Below are positions 32,456 to 39,726 of a stretch of 63,577 nucleotides of DNA, one piece after another. The first letter of the stretch is position 1. Every line of letters begins with the position of its first letter. Origin of the DNA: an uncultured Prevotella sp. (GTDB lineage Bacteria; Bacteroidota; Bacteroidia; Bacteroidales; Bacteroidaceae). The notes beneath the pieces are model-generated. The model was not told the DNA's origin and ran no database searches. It saw nothing but the letters and a program-made list of their open reading frames with translations. Position numbers and translations under genes: made by a program. The stretch lies in assembly GCA_947302435.1 (NCBI GenBank), contig CAMYVQ010000013.1, positions 1 to 63,577 of the forward strand, written 5' to 3'.

Positions 32456-34111
32456 TTATCTGACCACGAACTTCTTTCCGTTGCTCAGATAAAGGCCAGG
32501 CTTCATTGAATGGCGGTCGACCTTCTGGCCGGAGAGCGTATAGACGGCATCGTTTTGGGAGCCGGAAACGCTGCTGCCCATAGGAGTATCGATGCCGGTG
32601 ATTCCCGACAGCTTCACCTTTACCCCCGAAAGCTGCATGTTGCCGCTGCCGTCGTCGACATTGAACACCACCTGCTGGGCATTGCCCCTCCATGTCAGGT
32701 CGCTGATGGTGCCAGTCGAGGCATAGAGTGTCTTGCTGCTTTCTCTCACTAACTGAAATTCCAATTCTGACAGATTGCCATTGTCCACACTGAAAGTCAG
32801 GGTGTTGTGCTTGTAGAGACGTATCTGGTCGTCGTTGCAAAAGCGGTTGGCACCGTTGATGCCCAGTGCATAGACCACGGTGACACCATTCTGTGTACCC
32901 CTTAAGTCCTGGTTGTCGCTTTGTACGATAGCACCGCTATAGCTTGTGCCGAAGAGCGAGTTGTTCAGTGCGATGAGTCCTTCGACAGGCTCTTCTCCGC
33001 CCTGCGTGCCGCTCACGATGGTATAGGTGGCCGAGGTCTGATAGCTGGTCGTGCCGTCTTTCACGGCAATGGCCTTCAGCGTTGTGGTCGAGGTCAGCGT
33101 GAGGGGTTCGGTGTAGACTTTTCCGTTTGTGGTGGCACTGGCATTGTTGGTGGTATAATAAATGGTAGCTCCCTCGGTCGTGGTGCTGATAGTGACCACA
33201 ACTTCATCGGTGAACGTGCCGCCTTCGGGCGAGAACACCGGCTGTGCCACAACGGGAATGTCGGGCGATGTGCCGCCTTGATAGTTGTCGTAGCTGAAGG
33301 CCTCTTCCTTCTTCTCGCCCCAGATATAGTCTTCCAGTCCGGGATAGTCCACGAACGGGTTGCGGTTGTTCTGCACATCGCTGCGTGCCACGGCATTGTT
33401 GCGCGCCCGTTCCACATCGTCGACGGGATCGAGTTTCGACCAGCGCATCATCATGTTGAATGTCCATGTGGCCATAGGCTGGTATTTCGTGCCGCCGAAG
33501 GCCGCGCCGCTCCAGTTCTCGGCCTGCCCCTCATAGCAGGTGGCCATATAGAAATAGATGCGTGCAAAGTCGCCCTTCACTTCATCGTTAGGCTCGAACA
33601 CCTTGCCGCTATAGCCGGCGGTCTTGCTCGTTCCGCTCTTGCTGTAGTCGTTTTGGGAATGCTTGTAGCTTTTTGAAGTGTCCACCTCGCCAAAGGGATC
33701 GTTGCCGCGCATGTTGTTGATATAGCCGTCGGTAGGCACCACGTGTACGATGTCGGCCTTTGGTGCGCCCCAGCTCTGAGGCACAGAGTGCTCACGGTTG
33801 TACACGTCGCCTTCGCCACTGTAGGAACCCGCCTTGTCAGTGATGTGCGTGAAACTGGTGGCGTTCGAGTACCAGTCGCGCACATGTCCGTCGGCACGTG
33901 TGTCAGTGATTTTATACTTGTCCCAGAGGGCATCATAGCTCAGGTTGTTTTTCTGGGAGATAATGTTGTGGAGAGCCGTCTTCAGGGCAGCTCCGCTCTT
34001 GCCGTTGGCGTTTCGGTAATAAGTTCCGCTGTTGTTCGGGCCTTGGGCCTCGGCGACAGTCACCGTCATCAGGAATGCCAGTAAGAGGCAATAGGTTTTA
34101 GATATTTGCAT
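32456..34111 (-). CDS. Secreted endonuclease I with chitobiase-type domain
   Basis: The 551-residue protein has a signal peptide, then an endonuclease I domain (about 25-280): NREHSVPQSWG is the catalytic His block, DIVHVVPTDGYINNMRGNDP and DFARIYFYMATCY follow. Residues about 285-370 form a chitobiase/beta-hexosaminidase C-terminal-type beta domain (FSPEGGTFTDEVVVTIST, ATIYYTTN). The end has VYTLSGQKV and GLYLSNGKKFVVR, the common secreted-protein tail. It degrades extracellular or periplasmic DNA, probably for nutrient use; the beta domain may bind carbohydrate. A -7 element TAACTTTG lies at 34133-34140. Confidence 0.9.
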   Translation of the reverse strand: MQISKTYCLLLAFLMTVTVAEAQGPNNSGTYYRNANGKSGAALKTALHNIISQKNNLSYDALWDKYKITDTRADGHVRDWYSNATSFTHITDKAGSYSGEGDVYNREHSVPQSWGAPKADIVHVVPTDGYINNMRGNDPFGEVDTSKSYKHSQNDYSKSGTSKTAGYSGKVFEPNDEVKGDFARIYFYMATCYEGQAENWSGAAFGGTKYQPMATWTFNMMMRWSKLDPVDDVERARNNAVARSDVQNNRNPFVDYPGLEDYIWGEKKEEAFSYDNYQGGTSPDIPVVAQPVFSPEGGTFTDEVVVTISTTTEGATIYYTTNNASATTNGKVYTEPLTLTSTTTLKAIAVKDGTTSYQTSATYTIVSGTQGGEEPVEGLIALNNSLFGTSYSGAIVQSDNQDLRGTQNGVTVVYALGINGANRFCNDDQIRLYKHNTLTFSVDNGNLSELEFQLVRESSKTLYASTGTISDLTWRGNAQQVVFNVDDGSGNMQLSGVKVKLSGITGIDTPMGSSVSGSQNDAVYTLSGQKVDRHSMKPGLYLSNGKKFVVR

Positions 34112-34132
34112 AGATTAATAGTGATTTTGGGG

Positions 34133-34190
34133 CAAAGTTACACAATTTTTCCAAACTATCCATGATAGTCGGCAAAAATGTGTAATTTTG
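34133..34190. promoter_or_regulatory. Divergent promoters: endonuclease I and M16 peptidase
   Basis: TAACTTTG (34133-34140, minus) lies 21 bp before the endonuclease start. TAATTTTG (34183-34190, plus) ends only 4 bp before the M16 start codon, implying a leaderless message. The -33 sites are not clear. Confidence 0.6.
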
Positions 34191-34194
34191 CGGC

Positions 34195-35439
34195 ATGAAT
34201 TACCAAACACATACTTGTCAGAATGGTCTTCGCATCATTCATCTGCCCTCTTCCTCGTCGGTCATCTATTGTGGCATTGCCGTAAAGGCAGGCACCCGTC
34301 ACGAGCTGCCCGGTGAGGAGGGACTGGCCCATTTCTGCGAGCACCTGATGTTCAAAGGCACGCGCCGCCGCTCGGCTGTGCAGATCATCAACGCCTTGGA
34401 GGGCGTGGGCGGTGAGTTGAACGCTTTCACCAACAAGGAGGACACCGTTTACTATGCGGCCACCACGCGCCGCCATTTCCGTCAGGCTGTCGATGTGCTC
34501 TGCGACATTGTTTTTTGCAGTCAGTTTCCCGAAGCCGAAGTTGAGAAAGAGCGTGAGGTGGTGTGCGACGAGATAGAAAGCTATGAGGACTCGCCAGCCG
34601 AACTGATCTTCGACGAGTTCGAGAACCTGCTTTTCAAAGGCCACCCCTTAGGACACAACATCTTGGGAAGCAGCGAACAGGTGCGGCAGTACACGGGCGA
34701 CGATGCCCGCCGCTTCACGGGTCGATACTACCGTCCGGAGAACTGCATCTTCTTTGTCAGTGGCGATGCCGATTTTGCACAGTTGGTGAGATGGTGCGAG
34801 GCGGTTGAGACCGATAGGACGGTTGGGACGGTTGGGACTGATGGGACGGTTGGGACGATCGAGATGATTGGGAATGATGTGCAATCGGCAGAGCCTATTG
34901 TCCGCCACCGCTCCACCCATCAAGCCCATGTGATGATGGGTTCGCGTGCCTTTGCCGCCACCGACAGCCGCCGCTGGGCACTCTTTCTGCTCAACAACAT
35001 CTTGGGCGGACCGGCCATGAACTCGCGCATGAGCCTCTCGCTGCGCGAGCGCAACGGACTGGTCTACACCGTGGAAAGCTCGATGGTGAGCTACAGCGAC
35101 ACGGGGGCATGGAGTGTCTATTTCGGTTGCGATCCGCACGACGTGAAGCGTTGCTGCCAGTTGGTGCGCCGCGAACTGGACCGCCTCTGCCAGAAACCGC
35201 TCACGCCCATCCAGCTTCGTCGTGCCAAGCAGCAGCTTCGCGGACAGTTGGCCATTGCCGCCGACAACCGTGAGCAGTTTGCCCTCGACTTTGCCAAGAA
35301 CTTCCTGCACCACGGCACCGAGCGCAACCTTGACGACATCCTTGCGCATGTCGACGCCCTCACGGCTGAGCAGTTGCAAGCCGTGGCTTGCGAGGTGTTT
35401 GCTTCTGACCGTCAACTAACACTGATTTATGATAGTTGA
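34195..35439 (+). CDS. M16 family zinc metallopeptidase
   Basis: The 414-residue protein has the inverted zinc motif H46-F-C-E49-H50 (GLAHFCEHLMFKGT) and the distal Glu region EREVVCDEIESYEDSP about 75 residues later, so it should be catalytically active. It is the single-unit form of the family; there is no signal peptide, suggesting a cytoplasmic peptidase. Near residues 203-226 the coding sequence contains eight degenerate 9-bp units (RTVGTVGTDGTVGT), an apparent in-frame expansion in a loop between the two halves. The start codon directly follows a -7 element. Confidence 0.9.
   Translation: MNYQTHTCQNGLRIIHLPSSSSVIYCGIAVKAGTRHELPGEEGLAHFCEHLMFKGTRRRSAVQIINALEGVGGELNAFTNKEDTVYYAATTRRHFRQAVDVLCDIVFCSQFPEAEVEKEREVVCDEIESYEDSPAELIFDEFENLLFKGHPLGHNILGSSEQVRQYTGDDARRFTGRYYRPENCIFFVSGDADFAQLVRWCEAVETDRTVGTVGTDGTVGTIEMIGNDVQSAEPIVRHRSTHQAHVMMGSRAFAATDSRRWALFLLNNILGGPAMNSRMSLSLRERNGLVYTVESSMVSYSDTGAWSVYFGCDPHDVKRCCQLVRRELDRLCQKPLTPIQLRRAKQQLRGQLAIAADNREQFALDFAKNFLHHGTERNLDDILAHVDALTAEQLQAVACEVFASDRQLTLIYDS
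34803..34874. repeat. 9-bp tandem repeat (8 degenerate units) in the M16 gene
   Basis: Units of GGTTGGGAC and variants run from 34803 to 34874; four of the central ones are nearly identical. The frame is kept, giving a Thr-Val-Gly-rich insert. Confidence 0.9.
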
Positions 35440-35481
35440 CGAAGGTGTACATCATGAACGAAAAAAGTATTGAAATTGAAT

Positions 35482-35556
35482 GGTTTTACAAAGTCGTCGA
35501 CTTTGTTGAACAAACTCGTCGACTTTGTTAGACAAACTCGTCGACTTTGTAAAACC
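35482..35556. repeat. Triple-palindrome repeat, copy 2
   Basis: GGTTTTACAAAGTCGTCGA at one end and TCGTCGACTTTGTAAAACC at the other enclose a third unit of the same palindrome; the ends are inverted repeats of each other. It lies between the convergent M16 and dprA genes and may help end both transcripts. Confidence 0.9.
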
Positions 35557-35602
35557 GTTTACAATGAACTGTCAAATGGAGTCTGTTGAATGATTCCTTT
35601 TT

Positions 35603-36793
35603 TTATGCCAACAGGTGATAGCTTCCGCCTGCCAAAGGCCGGATGATACCCTTCATTTCAAGTTGGAAGAGCAGAGCTGTGAGCTGGCCAATACCCAGAT
35701 TGGTCTTGACCGATAGCACGTTCAACTGCAAGTCACCCTCAGTCGAAAGGGTATTGACAACCGTTTGTTCGTCTTCGCTGAGTTCAGGAAACAGGCAGCG
35801 CTCTATGCCCGACTGCTTGGCTTGTTGCAGTTGCTGGTCGGTCTGCCAGCCCAATGCGGCCACGATGTCGGCTGCCGAGGTGACAAGCTGCGCCCCATTG
35901 TCGCGAATCAGATTGTTGCAGCCCTCGCTGTAGGGCGCACCCACCGCTCCTGGAAAAGCGAAAATCTGCCGGTTGTAGTCCTGTGCAATGGCGCAGGTGA
36001 TGAGTCCGCCGCCCTTGGCCGCGCTCTCCACAAGAATGGTGGCATCGGCCATGCCGGCCACGATGCGGTTGCGCTTCACGAAGTTCAGCTTGTCGGCACG
36101 TGTCTCCGACATGTATTCGGTGAGCAGTCCTCCTTGCTGGAGCATCTGCTTGGCCGTGTCGCGATGGCGCGGCGGATAAAGCTCGTCGAGTCCATGGGCC
36201 AGCACGCCCACCGTCTCCAATCCCTGACCGAGGGCTTCGCGATGGGCGCAGATGTCGATGCCGTAGGCCAGTCCGCTGACGACAAGCGGTCTCACGCCCA
36301 TTGTCCTTAAATCGGCCATGAGGTGACGAATCAGGTCTTGCCCGTAGGTCGTGGCATGGCGCGTGCCAATGACATTGACGATGCGCTGTTGGTTCAGGTT
36401 GGCCGACCCCATATAGAACAGCACGATCGGGGCATCGGGACATTCGCTGAGTCGCTGGGGGTAGTCGGGCTGTCCGAGCAGCAGCACTTTTATCTGGTGC
36501 TTTTCGATGAAAGCCAGCTCTTGTTCTGCACGGACAAGGGCCAGATCCCAGTCCTGCAGTGCCGCCACTAAGCGCGGCGAGCAGTCGGGCATGACATCAA
36601 GGAGGTCGTGCCGATGCTCATACACAGCCTGTCCGCCGCCCAACTGCCGATAGAGCTGTAGGGCCGTCTGGAAGTTAAAGCCCGTCATGCGGGTCAGGGC
36701 GAGGGTGTAAAGTAAGCCTAAGCCCCCTAAGTTCTTGGACGAGCCAAGCGGCGAAGCCGAGCGAGGGGGTTGGGGGTCTGAACAGGTAGACAT
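35603..36793 (-). CDS. dprA: DNA-processing protein DprA, with repeat-derived N-terminus
   Basis: DprA binds incoming single-stranded DNA and loads RecA during natural transformation. The Rossmann-like core is present: VIGTRHATTYGQDLIRHL, VVSGLAYGIDICAHREAL, VLAHGLDELYPPRH, LLTEYMSETR, KRNRIVAGMADATILVES and FAFPGAV, followed by a C-terminal winged-helix part (about 330-395). The start at 36793 follows the thioesterase stop by one base. Residues 4-22 (CSDPQPPRSASPLGSSKNLG) come from the 67-bp palindromic repeat at 36717-36785 and are not part of normal DprA. Last gene of the dpp7 operon. Confidence 0.9.
   Translation of the reverse strand: MSTCSDPQPPRSASPLGSSKNLGGLGLLYTLALTRMTGFNFQTALQLYRQLGGGQAVYEHRHDLLDVMPDCSPRLVAALQDWDLALVRAEQELAFIEKHQIKVLLLGQPDYPQRLSECPDAPIVLFYMGSANLNQQRIVNVIGTRHATTYGQDLIRHLMADLRTMGVRPLVVSGLAYGIDICAHREALGQGLETVGVLAHGLDELYPPRHRDTAKQMLQQGGLLTEYMSETRADKLNFVKRNRIVAGMADATILVESAAKGGGLITCAIAQDYNRQIFAFPGAVGAPYSEGCNNLIRDNGAQLVTSAADIVAALGWQTDQQLQQAKQSGIERCLFPELSEDEQTVVNTLSTEGDLQLNVLSVKTNLGIGQLTALLFQLEMKGIIRPLAGGSYHLLA
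36717..36785 (+). repeat. 67-bp palindromic repeat in the dprA N-terminus
   Basis: Begins CTAAGCCCCCTAAGTTC, has a central hairpin region GCCAAGCGGCGAAGCC and ends GGTTGGGGGTCTGAAC. A nearly identical copy in reverse orientation lies at 37351-37418 and a shortened copy at 37241-37276. Confidence 0.9.
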
Positions 36794-36794
36794 A

Positions 36795-37313
36795 TTATAT
36801 ATTGTGGGCTTGTATATACCGTGCAAACGCCTGGTCGTAGTCTTCGCTGTTGCCCAGTTTTCCGTTGATCAGGCATACCAATTCTATCTTTCCACGGAAG
36901 CACAACTTTTCGTCGGCTGCGCGGAAGATATCTTGATGGAACACGTACTTGATGCCCTCTTTCGTGAGATTCAGACGCGAGATGAACTCATCGTCGGGGC
37001 GCAGGGGCACCTTGTATTGCAGATTCATGCGGGCCACCACGGCATCGACTCCTTTTTCGTGCATCTCGGCAAAGCTGAGGCCGCAGGCTTTCAGGAACAG
37101 GTGGCGTGTGTGTTCGCAATAGTGAATATACCGGGCATTGTTCACAATGCCTTCAATGTCGCATTCGTAGTCGCGGACTTCCATCCGGGTTTCAAAGATG
37201 TACCTTGCGGCTTGTAAGCCTGCGCCTGAGCCCCCCGAGTCTAAGCCCCCTAAGTTAGGGGATTGGGGGTCTGAACCAACGGAATGGCTCATTACAATAG
37301 TATTTTCTTTCAT
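36795..37313 (-). CDS. Acyl-CoA thioesterase (4HBT hotdog fold)
   Basis: The 172-residue protein has the 4HBT pattern RMEVRDYECDIEGIVNNARY, where Asp and the following Asn/Tyr lie in the active site, then YCEHTRHLFL and the strand MNLQYKVPLRPDDEF. It hydrolyses acyl-CoA or acyl-ACP thioesters; the acyl chain is unknown. Residues about 8-30 (GSDPQSPNLGGLDSGGSG) derive from a shortened copy of the 67-bp repeat and extend the N-terminus beyond the usual start near the RYIFETRMEV segment. It starts 22 bp after the DUF2851 gene. Confidence 0.85.
   Translation of the reverse strand: MKENTIVMSHSVGSDPQSPNLGGLDSGGSGAGLQAARYIFETRMEVRDYECDIEGIVNNARYIHYCEHTRHLFLKACGLSFAEMHEKGVDAVVARMNLQYKVPLRPDDEFISRLNLTKEGIKYVFHQDIFRAADEKLCFRGKIELVCLINGKLGNSEDYDQAFARYIQAHNI
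37241..37276 (+). repeat. Shortened copy of the 67-bp repeat in the thioesterase gene
   Basis: CTAAGCCCCCTAAGTTAGGG is followed by GATTGGGGGTCTGAAC. The central hairpin part present in the two full copies is missing; the outer arms are retained. Confidence 0.85.
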
Positions 37314-37335
37314 ATATATTTTTTGTTATATCTGG

Positions 37336-38709
37336 TTATCGGTTTCGTCTGTTCAGACCCCCATCCCCCTCGCTCGGCTTCGCCGCTTGGCTCGTCCAAG
37401 AACTTAGGGGGCTTAAGCAACGGAGGTATTCATAGCCGAAGCGGCAGCGCAGGCAGTCGCGCTTGTCGCAGTACTCGCGTTTCAGTTGGATGAGGGCTTG
37501 CGAGTCGCCGGCGGTCTTCGTTTCCAAGCCGCACTCGGCCCACATCTTTACAATATGGTTGCGCTCGGCCTTCAGTTGCTCTAAGAAGTCGAAGGCGCGG
37601 TCGCAGTATTCCTCTTTCTGACGGTGGCGGCCCACGGCGAAGAGCATGGGGATGGCGGTGTTGATGGTGAGCACGTCGAGCGATGCCGCCGACAGGTGCT
37701 TGGCATTCTTCGCGCTCTCGGAACCGAACACGTAGTGGGTTTCCCAATAGGGGGTGACATGGGTGGAGAGGAGCTGCCGGACGGCTTCCACACTCTTGCA
37801 CTCTAACAGTTCGCTCAGGCCCGAACGACGTTCGTAGTAGAGATTGGCCAACTGTGAGATACGGATATGGGGGAAGTTCTGCGGGCGCAGGCGAAGGAAC
37901 CGCCAGATGGTGGGGTCGATGGGCGAGAGCGAGAACTTATGGGCAAGATATTGGTACTCGTTGCGCAGACGGGCGAAGTAGCCCTCGTTGAGCGCGTCGG
38001 CCTGATAGCGTTCAGGCACGGCCTTCAGGTCCAAGAGTCCGGCCTGCCCCATGAAGATGGCCTCTATCTGGAACAGGTCGTCGCGGTGCTTGCCCACGGC
38101 ACTGAGCGGCACGTTGTAGGCCCACTGCTCGAAGGCGTCGCCGTTGATGCCGAAGCCGTAGTTGCGGGCCAGGGTGACGAAATAGGCATCCTCCCAAGAG
38201 CCGTTGCATCGCTCGGCCCGCTGGCTGATGGCCACCGTTTTCTGTTCCAGCCGCTCCGTCTGCAAAGCGGCCATCCAGGCATGCACGGTGAGACGGCTCA
38301 GTCCGGGAATAATACGGTAGCAAGGGGGATACTGGTCGGTGTGGAGCAGTTGCTCATAGTTCTTGCTGACATGGTCGGGCACCTGAAGCTCCATCTGCGG
38401 CAGGTATTCGCGGCGCGAGTTCATCACGTCGCGGTCTGCCATGCCCACCACATGCAGCACCACATTGTCGTAGGCCGCATCGTGGTCGTGACCGTGCTGA
38501 TACCAGTCGCTGGCACGGTCGTGAATCTCAATGTTGCCCACCCAGAGCGTGCCGCCGATCTTCACCTTGGCATTGAAGAAGTCGGGGCCGGCATCGCGGC
38601 GGTTGTGGAGTCCGGGATCGAGGACTTCCACCCTCCGTCCGTCGGTAGTCTCTAACGGATGGAGCGGCCAAAGCTTGTGTTTCCAGACGTAGTGCAGCAG
38701 TTGTTCCAT
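37336..38709 (-). CDS. DUF2851 family protein
   Basis: The 457-residue protein matches the conserved Bacteroidota family that begins MEQLLHYVWKHKLWPLHPL and contains DPGLHNRRDAGPDFFNAKVK, GNIEIHDRASDWYQHGHD and VVLHVVG near the N-terminus, which recall a PD-(D/E)xK-like nuclease core (Asp, Glu-Ile-His), and CDKRDCLRCRFGYEYL near the end. The family's role is unknown to me; nucleic acid processing is a guess. The last roughly 20 residues (SSWTSQAAKPSEGDGG) come from the repeat at 37351-37418. It starts directly after the permease stop. Confidence 0.85.
   Translation of the reverse strand: MEQLLHYVWKHKLWPLHPLETTDGRRVEVLDPGLHNRRDAGPDFFNAKVKIGGTLWVGNIEIHDRASDWYQHGHDHDAAYDNVVLHVVGMADRDVMNSRREYLPQMELQVPDHVSKNYEQLLHTDQYPPCYRIIPGLSRLTVHAWMAALQTERLEQKTVAISQRAERCNGSWEDAYFVTLARNYGFGINGDAFEQWAYNVPLSAVGKHRDDLFQIEAIFMGQAGLLDLKAVPERYQADALNEGYFARLRNEYQYLAHKFSLSPIDPTIWRFLRLRPQNFPHIRISQLANLYYERRSGLSELLECKSVEAVRQLLSTHVTPYWETHYVFGSESAKNAKHLSAASLDVLTINTAIPMLFAVGRHRQKEEYCDRAFDFLEQLKAERNHIVKMWAECGLETKTAGDSQALIQLKREYCDKRDCLRCRFGYEYLRCLSPLSSWTSQAAKPSEGDGGLNRRNR
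37351..37418 (-). repeat. 67-bp palindromic repeat in the DUF2851 C-terminus
   Basis: Reverse-oriented copy of the element in dprA, differing at only a few positions. It overwrites the end of the DUF2851 coding region. Confidence 0.9.
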
Positions 38710-39726
38710 TTATTTCTTTCCTTTCAAAATGACGTAGATAATGACTGGAGCACCCATCAGCGGCGTGACGGCTCCCAAGGGTATGACCCCGCTCTCGCCC
38801 GGCAGGAAGCTGACCAGATTGCACAACAGGGCAATGGCCGAGCCGCAAAGAATGGTGGCCGGCATCAGCAAACGGTGGTTGTCGGTGTGGAAAAGCAGGC
38901 GTGCAATGTGGGGTACGGCCAGACCGATGAACGACACGGGGCCGCAGAAGGCCGTAGTGATGGCGGTGAGCAGACCAGTGACGAGGAGCAGGCTGTTGCG
39001 CACCCGGTGGATATGGATGCCGAGATTCTCAGCATAGCGGTCGCCCAGAAGCAGGGCGTTGAGCGGTTTGATCAGCAATAGCGAGGCGGCGATGCCCAAA
39101 AGGGTGATCGAGGCAAAGATGGGAAGATGCTTCACCGACACGCCGCCAAATGAACCCATGCCCCACACCATGTAGGACTTCACACCCTCGTCGGTGGCGA
39201 AGAACTGCAATAGCGCGATGGCTGACGACGAGAGGTAGCCAATCATGATACCTATAATCAACAGCATGACATCGCTTTTCACAATCGTAGAGAAGAAGAA
39301 AATCACGGCCATGACACTCATGGCCCCGATGAAAGCGGCAAAAATGATGGCTAAATAGCCGCTGAGACTCACCGAACCGGCTCCGATGCTGCCGCCCAAC
39401 AGCAGCATGACCAATGCCACGCCTAAGGCGGCTCCGCTCGAAATGCCGAAGATGCCGGGATCGGCCAATGGGTTGCGGAAAGCCGTCTGTAGCATCAGTC
39501 CGCTCACGGCCAATGCCCCGCCACACAGCAGGGCGGTGATGGCCTGTGGCAGTCGGCTTTCCAGCACGATGTAACGCCATGACGGCTTGATGTCCTCTGC
39601 CCCTCCCATCAGAATGCTGGCCACTTGGCCGGCTGGTATGCGGATAGAGCCTACCAGCAACGACAGGGCGAAAAGTGCCACAATGAGGGTTGCCAACAGG
39701 GTGAGGAAGAGGGTGGAACGTGCCAT
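38710..39726 (-). CDS. FecCD-type ABC transporter permease
   Basis: The 338-residue inner-membrane protein has about ten helices and FecCD/BtuC signatures: RLPQAITALLCGGALAVSG, QTAFRNPLADPGIFGISSGA, and GPVSFIGLAVPHIAR with the Gly-rich loop that contacts the ATPase, ending in FLPGESGVIPLGAVTPLMGA. The family moves iron-siderophore, haem or cobalamin across the inner membrane. No ATPase or binding protein is adjacent; the B12 operon at 54.5-61 kb has a binding protein but no permease, so this could serve it, which is speculation. Stop and start codons abut those of dpp7 and DUF2851. Confidence 0.9.
   Translation of the reverse strand: MARSTLFLTLLATLIVALFALSLLVGSIRIPAGQVASILMGGAEDIKPSWRYIVLESRLPQAITALLCGGALAVSGLMLQTAFRNPLADPGIFGISSGAALGVALVMLLLGGSIGAGSVSLSGYLAIIFAAFIGAMSVMAVIFFFSTIVKSDVMLLIIGIMIGYLSSSAIALLQFFATDEGVKSYMVWGMGSFGGVSVKHLPIFASITLLGIAASLLLIKPLNALLLGDRYAENLGIHIHRVRNSLLLVTGLLTAITTAFCGPVSFIGLAVPHIARLLFHTDNHRLLMPATILCGSAIALLCNLVSFLPGESGVIPLGAVTPLMGAPVIIYVILKGKK

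Noticed and set aside
34648..35415. Long antisense frames (for example opposite the M16, dpp7, SpmAB and LruC genes)
   Set aside because: They arise from codon bias of well-supported genes on the other strand and encode Arg/Ala/His-rich nonsense without motifs.
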